From Epiperipatus broadwayi (Eukaryota; Onychophora; Udeonychophora; Euonychophora; Peripatidae), in the NCBI GenBank assembly GCA_028023455.1, contig JAQFVV010006354.1, forward strand, positions 62,001 to 126,000: 64,000 bases of DNA, given 5' to 3'. Position numbers and translations under genes: made by a program. Under the pieces are notes generated by a model, which searched no databases, was not told the origin of the DNA, and was given only the letters and a program-made list of their open reading frames with translations. Shown piece by piece: positions 52,641 to 64,000 of this stretch. Each line of letters starts with the position of its first letter. The first letter of the stretch is position 1.

Positions 52641-53222
52641 TGGAATTTTTAGAATTTAACATGAAATAAAAACATGGGATCCAGAAATTAATTGTGTTAA
52701 TCCCTTGTTATAAAAAAATAGGGATTGATTTAATAAATATCTGTACTCCCCCTCTTCATCCTTTTATTTCAAGTTAAATCTAAAACCTCCATTGTGTTTG
52801 AAGAACTATAAAAGCATTTTTTTAAAAAAAATCTCTTATTATTTTTTAAGTGTTGGCACAATAAATGAAATTGTAAAACTATATTGTACTTTCAATTGAC
52901 TGGACACTTATAGTTTATATGTTGAAACAGGGTGTTGTTTCATGAATATATTTTAAAAGTTATTTTCCCCTTCCACCTAAAGTGATTGATTGAAATAAAA
53001 CAGACATATATAAAAGAAACCAACTTTTTAATAATCTTATAAAAAAAAGAAAATCATTATTCTAACTAATGATTAAGAGTCAAAAAAAAAAAAAGATAAA
53101 TCTTTTTTCATTGATTTTTATAATTTTTAAATCATGAAATAAATACATCTTTAAGCATTTAAAACTGTGATTTATTAAAATATTATATTTTTAATTTTTG
53201 AGATATGTTGTTGTATACAAAG

Positions 53223-53581
53223 TGTAATAATCGCTTGGGGCAAGGTTTACCAAATTTGGAAAACAAGGCATAATCTACCTAATTCCTCATCCTTCTCGCT
53301 AAAACTAAATGATCCAATCATCAAGAAGAGAAAATCACAAGGGCTTAAATAAAAGCTTTTTGACAAATCAGATACAGTGGAGTCATGCTAGATTAATCCA
53401 GAGACTTGATCAGGGTATAAATAATGGAGCTTGAAGTTCCAAAAGAGATCTATCTATGTGTTTTTTAGCTATTTAGTTGCCAAGTGGTTTTAGTGCAGAG
53501 TCACCTTTGGAATAATTATATTTACAGCCCCACAGCTCATCCCAGCTTAGAAATGCAGTTTTACTAAGTGTGAACCCTACA
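53223..53581 (+). repeat. LTR-like block with TATA box and possible primer site
   Basis: Starts TGTAAT and ends CCCTACA. A TATAAATA box lies at about 53416 and an AATAAA at about 53349. Immediately after is GTTGGTGGACGTTG, which resembles the TGG-starting tRNA primer site that follows an LTR. No second LTR and no gag or pol were found. Confidence 0.4.
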
Positions 53582-53832
53582 GTTGGTGGACGTTGAAAAG
53601 AAAAGCATTAATATGGGAAGCATAAGGATAATAGGCTAGTCTGTAATAGCTTTTGTTCTATCTACAGCTATGAATCTTCAAGCCATACCTGGGTGAATAT
53701 GCATGGAAATTAAATAATGTCATTCAGCTTAAATAAACCAACCTTTTTTTCAAATGCAATAGTGACCTGTGGTGGATTGGATGAAAATGAAGGTAACAAT
53801 TTTATGAAATATTAAATATTTCTATGTTTATA

Positions 53833-54345
53833 GTCAAAATACATCTTTATTGAAATAAATCACAAATACTTATATGTTTGTATACAACATATGTCTTTAT
53901 TGGGATGAATCATAAATAATTATATTTTTATATACAAAATATGTCTGTATTGGAAATAAATTATAAATATTCATATTTTTATATGCAAAATACATTTTTA
54001 TTGGGGATAAATCATAAATACTTAGATGTCTATAATCAAAATGCGCCTTTAATGAAATAAATCATAAATGATTATCTTTTTATATGCAAAATACATCTGA
54101 ATTAAAATAAAGAGCAAATACTTATATATTATCTGCAAAATAAGTTTGTATTGAAATAAATCATAAATACTTATATGTTTGTATACAATATACGTCTTTA
54201 TTGGGATGCATCATAAATATTTATATTTTTATATGCAAAATATGTCTGTATTGGAAATAAATTATAAATACTCATATTTTTATATGGAAATACGTTTTTA
54301 TTGAAATAAATCATAAATACTTATATATTTTAATATACAAAAATG
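53833..54345. repeat. 51-bp minisatellite, about 10 units, with higher-order period of about 301 bp
   Basis: Consensus parts are ATTGAAATAAATCATAAATA and CTTATATTTTTATATGCAAA. Units 1-3 (with GTTTGTATACA at 53876) are closer to units 7-9 (GTTTGTATACA at 54177) than to their neighbours, giving a six-unit higher-order repeat. Confidence 0.85.
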
Positions 54346-54790
54346 TCCAGACTAGTATAAGTCATAGATACCACATATATCAATCTGAATGAAATATGAA
54401 CACTATATAATTGAAATATGTCTCTAGCTGGTGGAATAATAAATGTTATGTACAAAACACGGTTATAGCTGGAAGAATTAGAAAGGTTAAGAAAATAATA
54501 CACATCTTTAAAAGAAGGAATTACAAATGTTTATAAGAAAAATACAGCTGTACATGGATCAAGGAATAATATTTAAATCACAACTAAAGAATTAAAGGAC
54601 ACCATGGATAAAGACATCACCAATAAGGAATAACTGATCAATGGAACCTAAGAAAATATGTGCATACCAGAAAATGGATCCTAAAGATGGACTATATCAA
54701 AAATGAACTAATGATAAACTTTATGGGATTATTATCCAAAATAAATATGGAGAATTAATGATCTTAACAAATGTTATGAAATATATTTAT

Positions 54791-55137
54791 TGTTATATAA
54801 AAGCAATCCAGTTGTTCATGTTGCATCAGTTGCCATTCATTGCACTTGTTCACGAGAATCTCATGCCTCCTGAGCTATGTTTGGTGTAACTAGACCTAGA
54901 TAAGTCAGGTTGTAGTGAGATGAAACTTTAGTGCTGCCATTTGGGGGAACCAAACGCATAAATTTCTAGATGTTTCCAGTCTCTGTGGCACTACATCCTC
55001 TGATGAACAGGAAATATTGTTGTAGGTGGATGATGACTGCATTGGGGAATGCCATTTGATGGTTCCTTCCTACAATATGCTCATCAGGAAGTAATTACAT
55101 CTGATGTAAAGAGGTTGTATGTTTATGTCCAGTTACA
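54791..55137. repeat. Dispersed 3' module, copy 1
   Basis: Shares with 61995-62365 the blocks GAGAATCTCATGCCTCCTGA, AACTAGACCTAG, TAAGTCAGGTTG and ACATCCTCTGATGA. It contains the long hairpin CTGATGAACAG ... GCTCATCAG and ends AGTTACA at (TA)n 55138-55155. The overlapping 63-codon frame is spurious. Confidence 0.8.
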
Positions 55138-55155
55138 ATATATATATATATATAC

Positions 55156-55694
55156 TAATATGCCGTTTGTAGTTTCACTTTCGGGGCAGTATATTATTAA
55201 AACAAAATGGGTTAGCTCAGTTAATAATTACATTTGTTAAAATGCAAATAATTAATAAATAAAATATTCTGTATTAATATTAAATGTTCCACTAGCTCAA
55301 ATTCAAATATAAGAATAAGGTTCAATTTATAAAATAAATTAAATAAATATTTATTACATCATGAGACTTGGAAGGGAAAATACAGATGACAAGAAAGATT
55401 GCATTGAGCCAATATCCCATGGGATACTACCTCAATGGCATAAGAATACTATCCCCCTATTACTATCTCAAATAAATAAACTTATAGTATTCTTACGACT
55501 TTAATAACTCCTACTCATTAAGATTAAACTAATAATTAAATCTTAATCTTTTATTTATTATAATTTAGCTCAATAAAATCTCAGGTTCATAAAATTATTC
55601 TAAGATAATCAAATCACTGTAGCAAAACATAATAATGGATTTTTATGTCATACTCTACTACACTTAACTAATGATATAATAGTATTAAATCATG
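55156..55694. other. Spacer, no gene seen
   Basis: Nothing recognised. Confidence 0.45.
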
Positions 55695-55949
55695 CTTTCA
55701 CACTTCCAACGTAAAGCTATAACAACAAATTGAAAACTAAATTGAATGTCTGAGCACTTGCAAGAAGATGTACTTCTCATTTTCATAGCCAGTTATGATT
55801 TTTTCTTTGGAATCATTATATAAATAAATCTGATATGCAAATTATATGCAAATGAGTCACTAAGAATATGAGTACATCTTTTTGAAAGCGCTCAGCCATT
55901 TAATTTAGTTTTCAATTTGTTGTTGTAGATTTAGTTGGAAGTGTGAAAG
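55695..55949. mobile_element. MITE, 255 bp, with 16-bp perfect terminal inverted repeats
   Basis: The ends are CTTTCACACTTCCAAC at 55695-55710 and its exact complement at 55934-55949. Inverted similarity continues inward (ACAACAAATTGAAAACTAAAT with ATTTAGTTTTCAATTTGTTGT, allowing an indel). There is no coding capacity. No clear target duplication was found, so the superfamily is unknown. Confidence 0.82.
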
Positions 55950-58900
55950 GTTAATATTATTATATTAGACAAACGTAAAATATAAATATATAGGTTATTA
56001 CTTAACTAATAATAATAATAATAATAATAATGTTATGAATTAATTTTGTATATCTTTTCTCTTCACTATAATTTTTGTTACTATAATAAAATACTATAAT
56101 ATAATTTTTTATCTTCATATAATAATGTAATAAATATGTGGTAGCATTTGGTAATCTGAAAAATATATGTGTGGCAATGGATAGCATTATAATTCAATGT
56201 ACCATTATAATAATTAATTTATGACCATAAGATAATGTAAAATGTGATTACTTAAATAAATACCAAGAAAATATTTGAATTTTTAAAATAATTCTTTATT
56301 TATTTCTGTGCAAAATGTTATGTTTGATTCAACTATTCTGTGTATCCCATGCATTGTAATAGGAAAAAGAAACAGTCTGACACAAATTTTGAAAACAAAT
56401 TTAACAAAGTTTTATTATAACACTAAAACAAAATAACAATTTATTTACAATATTTACATTTTGACATCCTAAATTTGCATCGTTATACATTTTTTTATTT
56501 GAACCTAGTTAAGTCTTCACTCTGACTTATAGTAATAATAATAAAACAATACAATTTTATTTATCTCTTTGTGATCAATCTTATGATAAAATTACATTTA
56601 TTTATACTTATTTAAAAACATATCATATTATTAACTATGCTTCTTTTTAGTAACACATCTATTGAAATATAGTATGGAAAATACAAATAATAATATCGAG
56701 CATGGATATTTTTTACTAGACAATTTCATTTCTGCAATGTTAAAAGATATCTGATAAAAATATCTACTGATAACTTATTACTAGATTGTGTGGATATCAT
56801 CGTTCACTACACTATGTTTATTAAATATAATATATATAACTCTAATACCATATAGTTGTAACTACTGATATATTCCCTATTATTTAATAAATATAAAATT
56901 GTACCTATGCTTATTGTTTATATCATTTTACTTTATAACATTATATCTTAAAAATATGCAATACTCATTTAAAAAAATGAAATAAAATATTTAAAAGTTA
57001 TTTAATATTTTAAAAGCAACTTTGCTTTACATATTTTATTCCTGAAATTTATTTTATTTCCAAAATAAAATCTAAAACATATTTTATGATTCTTTTGCCT
57101 TTTGGATCCGTTGGATTTTCAATTCCAATTTGCACAAACTATACTTTTTCTTACAAGTAAATGAACTTATCTTATTCAGACAATAACATATCCTAAACTC
57201 TAAATTATCTATTATTTCTTTTAAAATATACCATATTGTGTGATGTAGTTACTTTGGAAATCTAGATAGCGAATAGATGTGTAGACCTAGGGAAGAAAAA
57301 CTAGAGTATTACTCATAATACATATCAAAGAAAAACACCATGGCACAGTGTATCTATAAGAAATAGAGGCATGACCTATTCTGTCTAATGCCCTCCAATA
57401 CTATCAATGATGTCAAAGCTATTCCTTCAGCTTTATTGAAACATCAATACTTAAAAAAATTGACACTGTCCACAAATAAATATACACCTACAGGGCTTTG
57501 TTAACTGTATTGCATATCTACTAAGATTACAAAATACTATTCATATTCCCTTATTACATCCTACCTTAATATCATCTCTTGGGTTCTTGTTCACAATATT
57601 ACAACCAAGTCACTACCTTATTATTTCCTAAAAGATTTATCAAATGTTACATCGACAAATTATTAACTTGCATATTTAAAATAGTAAACAAAATTCAATT
57701 ATATTTAGAGAGATCTCACTAATCCACAAGAAAAGTCTGTTTTACTTTCTTATTCTATATTCTAAACATATACAAACTAGTCATGTAAATACTTTGAACA
57801 TCTAATAATATGAAAGTTTTTTAAAAGAATCACATAAATATTCATCATCATGTTGTGTTATATTACTAATATAAAATTAAAGAATGCTTATTCCCAAAAT
57901 AAATCCTAATCTCATAATTTAAATATGTTGTACAAATGCGTTTGCTTATAATTCAACATTTATACTTCCATACATTATAATTCATAGGCAATCTGCAAAA
58001 AAAAATGCATCATAAAAATATATCAATGCTCATTAACTATTACCAAGTGATATTTACTTATCATCACTTATGCAGTCTTCATTTCCATCAATTAGATGTA
58101 ACATTACATACATGAAATACATCCATACCTTTATTTAAATATTCTTATTTAAATTATTCTAATATAAGATTCTAATATTATCAATAAATTAATATTCATG
58201 TTCCTACTCTTCTAATTAAAAATCATATTACACTTTAAAAAAAATTAATAAATAAAATCACGACTATAATTACGAATATCTTTAATTGACTTCAATTGAC
58301 GAAGGTTCTTTATAAAGTTCAAAAATGTTTTTATTTTCTCGAGAGTTTTTTTTTTATGTTCTCCTCAAGAGCAATTTTTAAAACTCCCCCGTTGCTAATC
58401 TTCTTTTGCTTGACAATGAACAAAACAAAGCTTTCCTGTGATGAGCAAAGTTTAAAAATGAATAATAATAAAAAAAAAATTAAATTGCGACATCTAAAAA
58501 TCTTGAAAAATTAAATAAAATAATCATCGATCTGTTCTGGAAAACTTTATAGAATAATAGTTTATGGTTTCTATTATCCAGAATGATGATTAATAAAATC
58601 ATAATATAAAAAATAATTCTGTGAAGCTTCCATACTAGAGTATTTTATATCAGCGTAATGATGAATTTTGTCCCATTGGCTTAGCTCGAATTATCCGGAT
58701 AAAATTTTTGTGCAATATAAACTATTTCTATAAATTCTATATTTTTATTTACTCATGTATTCATTTTCTTTGTAGGTTTTTTCTTTAGGAAAATTTATTG
58801 CTATTTATTACCTATTTTCAGCGGTTTTATTATTGTCTTAAAATTCAGTTTTTTAAACAATTTTTTATAAATGTGCATAATCCTATATACTGCAGGTTTT

Positions 58901-60521
58901 GTAACATACACTTTTGTAAATATTTTCATTAGTCTTTACTTAAAATAATTTATTGAAAAAATATTTATAATGTTTTCTTTCAAAAAGGATAAAACATTTA
59001 TTCCTATAGCATTATTTTCCATAAAATTATTATAAACTATTCTTGTCATATTCCTTATTAATCTTGGACAAGGCTATCTTGCTGTTATATAAAAAATAAT
59101 GCATACTTCACTTTTAATCGGCAAATAGCTTTTCTATTAAGCTTCCTGTACCATGTCCATAATAATAATTTACTTACTGGAATAGTCCTCTTAGTTAATA
59201 TTATTAATATTAGATTCACAATTATTATACTTATTTTTAAAATTTTCATTAAATACATTTTACTTATTGGCATTTCCATATTTTTATTGTGAAGTTATAT
59301 TAAGTTTCTGATGAATACTTCTGTCATCAGAACTTTAAAATTAGCAATGCATATTTAAAATGAAGTCATTAAAATATATTTATTTTACACTCTCTTTGCA
59401 AATACTTTAAAAATAAATGTCCTATTAATTTTGCAAATAATTTGTACGAGAGCACTAAAAAATTGACTAAATAATAAAAATTTAAAGTTACTATCACCTT
59501 GATAGCTACTGATATCGATCACTGACACATTCGATCACCCCCTGTGCAATGATATTTATATCCTATAAAATACCTTATCCTATTGGTGGATTCTTATTTT
59601 TTGTTTGATACCAAATTTGCATATTGCTACAATCTTACACAATTAAATTTCAAAATAAAAAATATGACGCATTATAACTTTCAAATATTATTTAAAATAC
59701 TTTTAAATCAATTATTACTTTACTAAATTAATTAATTATCTTTAAAATAACTTTTAAAACAATATTTGATAAATTTGTTCCACCTTTACTATTTAATTTA
59801 TCTATTTTATTTTAAAACAAAATATTTAACTTTTATTAGCTATCTTCATTTTATAACATTATTTAAAACATTTTATGATGACTAATTTAATATTTGCTTT
59901 TGTGATAGGTAATAATTATATCCAATTCTATAATGCAATTTTAAAAATATTTTGAACTTTACTAATCTAAATACTAGCAAGCATGTGTGTATAACCATAT
60001 ATTATACAAGTCACATGACTGATGTAACTAAGACAGACTATCTGATTTTCTGTCTGGGAATAAATAATAAATTGCAACAGTTATTGTATTAAATAAAATA
60101 ATACAATAATACAAAATTTAGAATAATAATTTGGAAAATATAGAATTAAATATAACTTTCACTACCATAAAACTTACTTTTAAAATATATGACATTAATT
60201 ATAATTATTAAATATAATTTATAAAAACACATATAATATTTATTTAACTATAAGTTTAAACTATTAAAATTTAACTTTTAAACACACTTTGAAATATTTA
60301 TAGCTGCATTATTTATTATGGCCAGCTTTTGCAACCATATGTAATTAATATTTTTAGCTTTACTTAACTATTTTAAGGTACGTATTTCATTTAGCTTCAA
60401 ATTGTACTTTTAGGATATTATTACTACAATATAACTATCACATCAAGATAATATATTCTAAATTTAAATTTTTTTAATAATTTGCTGTGGTGAACCAATT
60501 CTGACCTATAGAAAAGGGCAC
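55950..60521. other. Long AT-rich stretch, no gene seen
   Basis: (AAT)n lies at about 56009-56031 and a 9-bp perfect hairpin at 59306-59332. Short frames at 58296-58514 and 59085-59279 have no recognisable motif. No SEL1L exon was found. Confidence 0.5.
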
Positions 60522-61330
60522 AATATATATATATATTGTAACAATTTATAAAGTAGGCAGATACGTAAGTCAAAAAAAAAATTTTTTTTTTCCTTTTTTG
60601 CATCCGGTCGTTAGCCCATGTCACTAGCTCAGGGAGTAGCAGAGATTTAATAATATCATATCTTATCTAACTAGATTTCAACATTAAAAAAATAAATAAA
60701 GTATAAATGAAAATGCTGATCAACTTATATCTGGAAACATACATCTGTGCCAGACCAAACAGCAATATTTATGCTAGATATTAGAGTAACCAAATAAAAT
60801 TACAAATGCTCACCTGCCTATTAATTATATAAGAATATTACGCATAACTATAATTAATTAAATTATAATAAGTATTTATAATTTAGAGTAAAATTAGAAA
60901 ATATCAAAATGAAAATATACATACAAAATGAATGTATTTAATAAATTTATACTGTATTATGAACAAATTCAAATATTTAAATATGAATTAGTACATCAGT
61001 AAAAGTTAATAGATTTTATTTATTATTTGAAAACTTTGAAAAATGTAATATAAACACAGAATTAAAACATGTTATATATACGAATTGAGAAATAAGAATA
61101 CCAAACCAATGTACCGAGGATGTGCATATAGCATGGATTCAAACGTGGATTTGAATAACCATGAATAAAAATATATGTATTATGCTTTAACTAACTTAAA
61201 GTTAACTGGAATTCTTGAATTAGACATAAAATGTAAATGGTTAAAGAACTTGCATTCTTTAATTCATATTGCCCTATTATTGGATACATACCAAGATGCA
61301 CAATGGACTGTAAATAAACTATTTGTGAAT

Positions 61331-61770
61331 TAAGTGAAACTCTGAATTAAATACAATGCTAGTAGTTATCTTCATTATTATATCTGTAAAGGATATCTAC
61401 ATACAAGAATAATTAAACCACATTACATGTGACTACTATCTAAAATACTACAAATAAAATTTAAGAGGAACTCTGAATTAAATACAAGGCTATTAGTTAT
61501 CTTTATTACTATGTCTGTAAAGGATATATTCGTACATGAATAATTTAAACCACATTACATGTGACTACTATCTAAAATACTACGAATAAAATTTAAGTGG
61601 AACTCTGAATTAAATACAATGCTAGCAGTTATCTTCATTATTATATCTGTAAAGGATATTTACATACAAGAATAATTAAACCACATTACCTGTGACTACT
61701 ATCTAAAATAATACCAATCACAATTAAGTGGAACTCTGAATTAAGTGCTATTAGTTATCTTCATTCTCTC
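61331..61770. repeat. Tandem array, unit about 132 bp, 3.2 copies
   Basis: Units start at TAAGTGAAACTCTGAATTAA (61331), then about 61462, 61594 and 61735. Conserved parts include TGTAAAGGATAT and GTGACTACTATCTAAAATA. The fourth copy is partial. Confidence 0.88.
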
Positions 61771-61994
61771 TGTTGTCTTAATATATCACACTCCTCTCTG
61801 TGAACTAATTGAATGATTAAAGATATAAACTGTTGAAGAACTTTTGAGAGAAGGATTTTATTATACTCTCATCAGATTACATTCTCTAAGCCATCTAAAA
61901 TGTTATTGGAAGTAGGCCTAAGAGATACAGGGACTGTCAATGAAATATTTTATTTGATGGACATTTAATTAAACCTGTTATTAAATAAAATTAT

Positions 61995-62365
61995 TGTTGT
62001 TTAAAATTAATTTTTAGTTATCCAGTTGTTCAATTTTATTTTATTTTTATTGCATCACTCATCATTCATTGCACTTGTTCATGAGAATCTCATGCCTCCT
62101 GAGCTACGTTTGGCATAACTAGACCTAGGTAAGTCAGGTTGGAATGAGATGGAACTCTAGTGGCACTGTTTGGAAAACCAAACATAGAAATGTCTAGATG
62201 CTTCCAGTCTCTATGGTGCTACATCCTCTGATGAGCAGGAACTATTGTTGTGGGGGGTTTAACATTTGCATTGGGGAATGGCAATCAATAGTTCCTTCCT
62301 GCAACTGCTCATCAGGAAATTGTTACAACCGAGGTAATAAAAGGGTTGTATGGCATCCGGTTACA
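61995..62365. repeat. Dispersed 3' module, copy 2
   Basis: Homologous to 54791-55137. It preserves a hairpin better than copy 1: CTGATGAGCAG with CTGCTCATCAG (11 bp), and inside it GAACTATTG with CAATAGTTC (9 bp). It ends GGTTACA. The 93-codon frame over it (62198-62479) has no motif and is not called. Confidence 0.8.
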
Positions 62366-62499
62366 ATATATACTTTCATATCTCCAAAGTTCACGAAGAA
62401 AAATACCCATAAAAATGATTTTGCTTGTTTAGTACAATATAATACACATTTAAAAGTTAATTATACAAAAAATATATAATCTATAAAAAATGTTCTCAT

Positions 62500-63560
62500 G
62501 AGCTTCCGATTCTTTCAATTTTAAGATTTTTGGTCAAGTACCATTTGAATCAAGATTAGTAATATTTTTTTCAACTACCCTTTCTTAATTGGTGGTTTTT
62601 TCAATTGTTCTGCCCACCTGACTTGGTGGCATTTTATTAATTTGCTCTAATCCCTATCTACTATAATATTCAGTCTTTTTAAAAATCTTTTCATAGTCTC
62701 CTCAAATCTTCAATTCAAGCCTATTTTTACTTCTGCATATTCTTGCTCCATATCTCTTCTTAGCTTATTATTTCTTTCTATCTCCTGTTTTTGTATACTA
62801 CATAACTTTTTTTCTATATTTTTTATTCTACCTTTTATCTCATCATGAAATTTTCTTCATACCTAGAGTCATTTAGCACTTTTAATTGATTCTGCAGTAC
62901 TTCTGTATTATTTTTTGCACTCTGTCTAGTCTAATACTCTCAATTGGGGTATCTACAATTGTACCTTCAGTTTTTATCACTTCTCTCTTATAACTTATAT
63001 ACAGGTCACTTTTGGGCCTTATATCCATCTCATACCCTTTTTTAATTTCAATAACAGTTTCTTCCACTTCATTATCAAGTTTTATATCCTCTTCTTATTT
63101 TTATTATTTCAGCACTAATGACTTCATTTATTATCTCTATTCTTACACTCTCTAATCATCCCACTTCTCTAATCACATTAACATTCTTTTTCTTTTTTAC
63201 CACTTGCTTTATTTTTTCAAAAATTTTTCTTAACTTATTGAATTTTGCATTTGATCTGCCTTATTCCCCATTTCTTGCCTCATTTTTCCACATTTTTAGA
63301 TCATGCTGTCCTATGTCATTTCTCTCATTTGAAGTTGATTTTCTACTATCCGCAGTTTATTTTGATTTATCAATTAGTTCTTTTCTTTCTTGCCTTATTT
63401 TCTCCATTAGATTCTATAGACTGTCTTTCATTTCTAATATCCTAATCAATATTTGCATTTCTGTAGGCTTTTCTATCTTTTCAACTATTACACATTTTTT
63501 TACATGAATCAGAGTTCTCTTCCACCTCCATTATCAAATCACAACTCTGTTCTTCTGATT
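62500..63560 (-). pseudogene. Possible LINE ORF1 remnant with coiled coil
   Basis: The minus strand reads as Lys/Glu/Arg-rich pieces in shifting frames: MEVEENSDSCKKM near 63520, and MEETVIEIKKGYEMDIRPKS at 62882-63067. This composition suggests the coiled-coil ORF1 of an RTE- or L1-like LINE, but no diagnostic motif is visible and the assignment is tentative. Confidence 0.35.
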
Positions 63561-64000
63561 CCATATTTATAATATATGAGTCTACACTCTTTTTTATTTT
63601 CTAAACTTAACTAAATTTCTGCTGTATAAAATTTTATTAACTTTAAACTTTATTATCTATAAATTCTCATTAACTATTTTTTACTTGTATTTATTATTTA
63701 TTCCACTTTTACACTAGCTTCCCATCAAAGTCCTTCATCATGTTTATGTCTCTATTTTAAACTTTCTAATGTGTACTTTTACAAACATCTTATATATATA
63801 ACACAGGATATGTTTATTTTCTCACAACCAAATCCAATTTTATAAAACAAAAATGCTTATTAGGCCATATGTTTGTATACATAGGTTATTCTCATTATTG
63901 GCAATCACTTGTCATAAATATTTTTTTCCTATTTTCTAATCATACTTTTGCAATCAACAACATTTTACCTTTATTAATTTAAAACAAACTACTTCAAAAA
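63561..64000. other. AT-rich end of window, no gene seen
   Basis: Nothing recognised. Confidence 0.5.

Larger units (their letters stand above)
53223..55137. mobile_element. Composite element: LTR-like block, 51-bp minisatellite, shared 3' module
   Basis: The stretch begins TGTAATAATCG (53223) and ends AGTTACA (55137) against (TA)n. Three parts are visible: an LTR-like block 53223-53581, a 51-bp tandem array 53833-54345, and a 3' module of about 347 bp (54791-55137) that recurs at 61995-62365. Whether all three belong to one element is inference from the parallel layout of the second copy. Confidence 0.45.
60537..62365. mobile_element. Element with TGTAAC...GTTACA ends between (TA)n tracts
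   Basis: Left border (TA)n then TGTAACAATT at 60537. Right border CCGGTTACA at 62365, then ATATATA. TGTAAC and GTTACA are exact inverted repeats. The 1829-bp interior has no enzyme. It holds a 132-bp tandem array (61331-61770) and the 3' module shared with 54791-55137. The layout parallels 53223-55137, and its ends resemble those of the insertion at 10087-11845. Confidence 0.5.

Noticed and set aside
53833-54345. Regular repeats as a possible CRISPR array
   Set aside because: Contiguous diverged 51-bp units without unique spacers, in an animal genome: a minisatellite.
55014-55110. CTGATGA motifs in the 3' module on both strands as a hammerhead
   Set aside because: There is no room for stem II and no GAAA/GTC at the right place. 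The CTGATGA words are arms of a long hairpin.
59306-59332. Hairpin with CTGATGA and GAAAC on the minus strand, resembling a hammerhead
   Set aside because: No cleavage GTC follows GAAAC and the intervening bases pair with the core itself, so it is a simple 9-bp palindrome.

Overview
The window is very AT-rich, non-coding-dominated animal DNA. Split exons with GT/AG borders, an exon pair matching the ER-associated degradation protein SEL1L, Penelope-like elements (PLEs), several LINE clades and long (ATT)n/(TA)n microsatellites all point to an invertebrate, possibly an arthropod such as a chelicerate or hemipteran. The exact taxon cannot be fixed from sequence alone.

Host gene: two plus-strand exons of a SEL1L homologue (5542-5707 and 24497-24571) are separated by an 18.8 kb intron. 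No later exon was recognised up to 64000. Almost everything else is transposon and repeat.

Layout. 1-2857: a PLE with a nearly identical 3' copy joined to it in inverted orientation. 4056-4382: a hAT-type MITE with a perfect 8-bp target duplication. 6150-13085: a decayed two-ORF LINE on the minus strand, interrupted by a 1.76 kb element (10087-11845) sitting in a (TA)n tract. 13268-14375: tandem plus inverted repeats carrying hammerhead ribozyme (HHR) motifs. 15730-21262: RTE-like LINE debris, foldback repeats and a Ty3/gypsy integrase remnant. 23497-24205: a 355-bp tandem duplication. 27700-28070: a LINE reverse-transcriptase remnant. 30311-31425: a foldback repeat array. 32164-33522: a second, diverged HHR repeat cluster flanked by a perfect 17-bp target duplication. 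33600-37080: a second PLE family in head-to-head copies. 38350-39890: a third PLE family as an inverted pair. 40590-45370: a CR1/Jockey-like LINE with intact ORF1 and broken ORF2. 46098-46755: a foldback element. 47285-50620: a nearly full-length but mutated RTE-like LINE with a GC-richer 5' UTR. 51100-52640: another decayed LINE. 53223-55137 and 60537-62365: two elements with internal minisatellites and a shared 3' module ending at (TA)n. 62500-63560: possible LINE ORF1 debris.

The most interesting content is the two HHR-bearing tandem repeat families (units of about 380 and 455 bp). Each repeat has a type I hammerhead with a very short, self-complementary helix III and a stem I formed by the flanks. 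This is the architecture known for retrozymes, non-autonomous retroelements that make small circular RNAs and are thought to use PLE machinery. PLEs are also present in the window. One cluster is bounded by a 17-bp target duplication, so the whole direct/direct/inverted/inverted array appears to have been inserted in one event.
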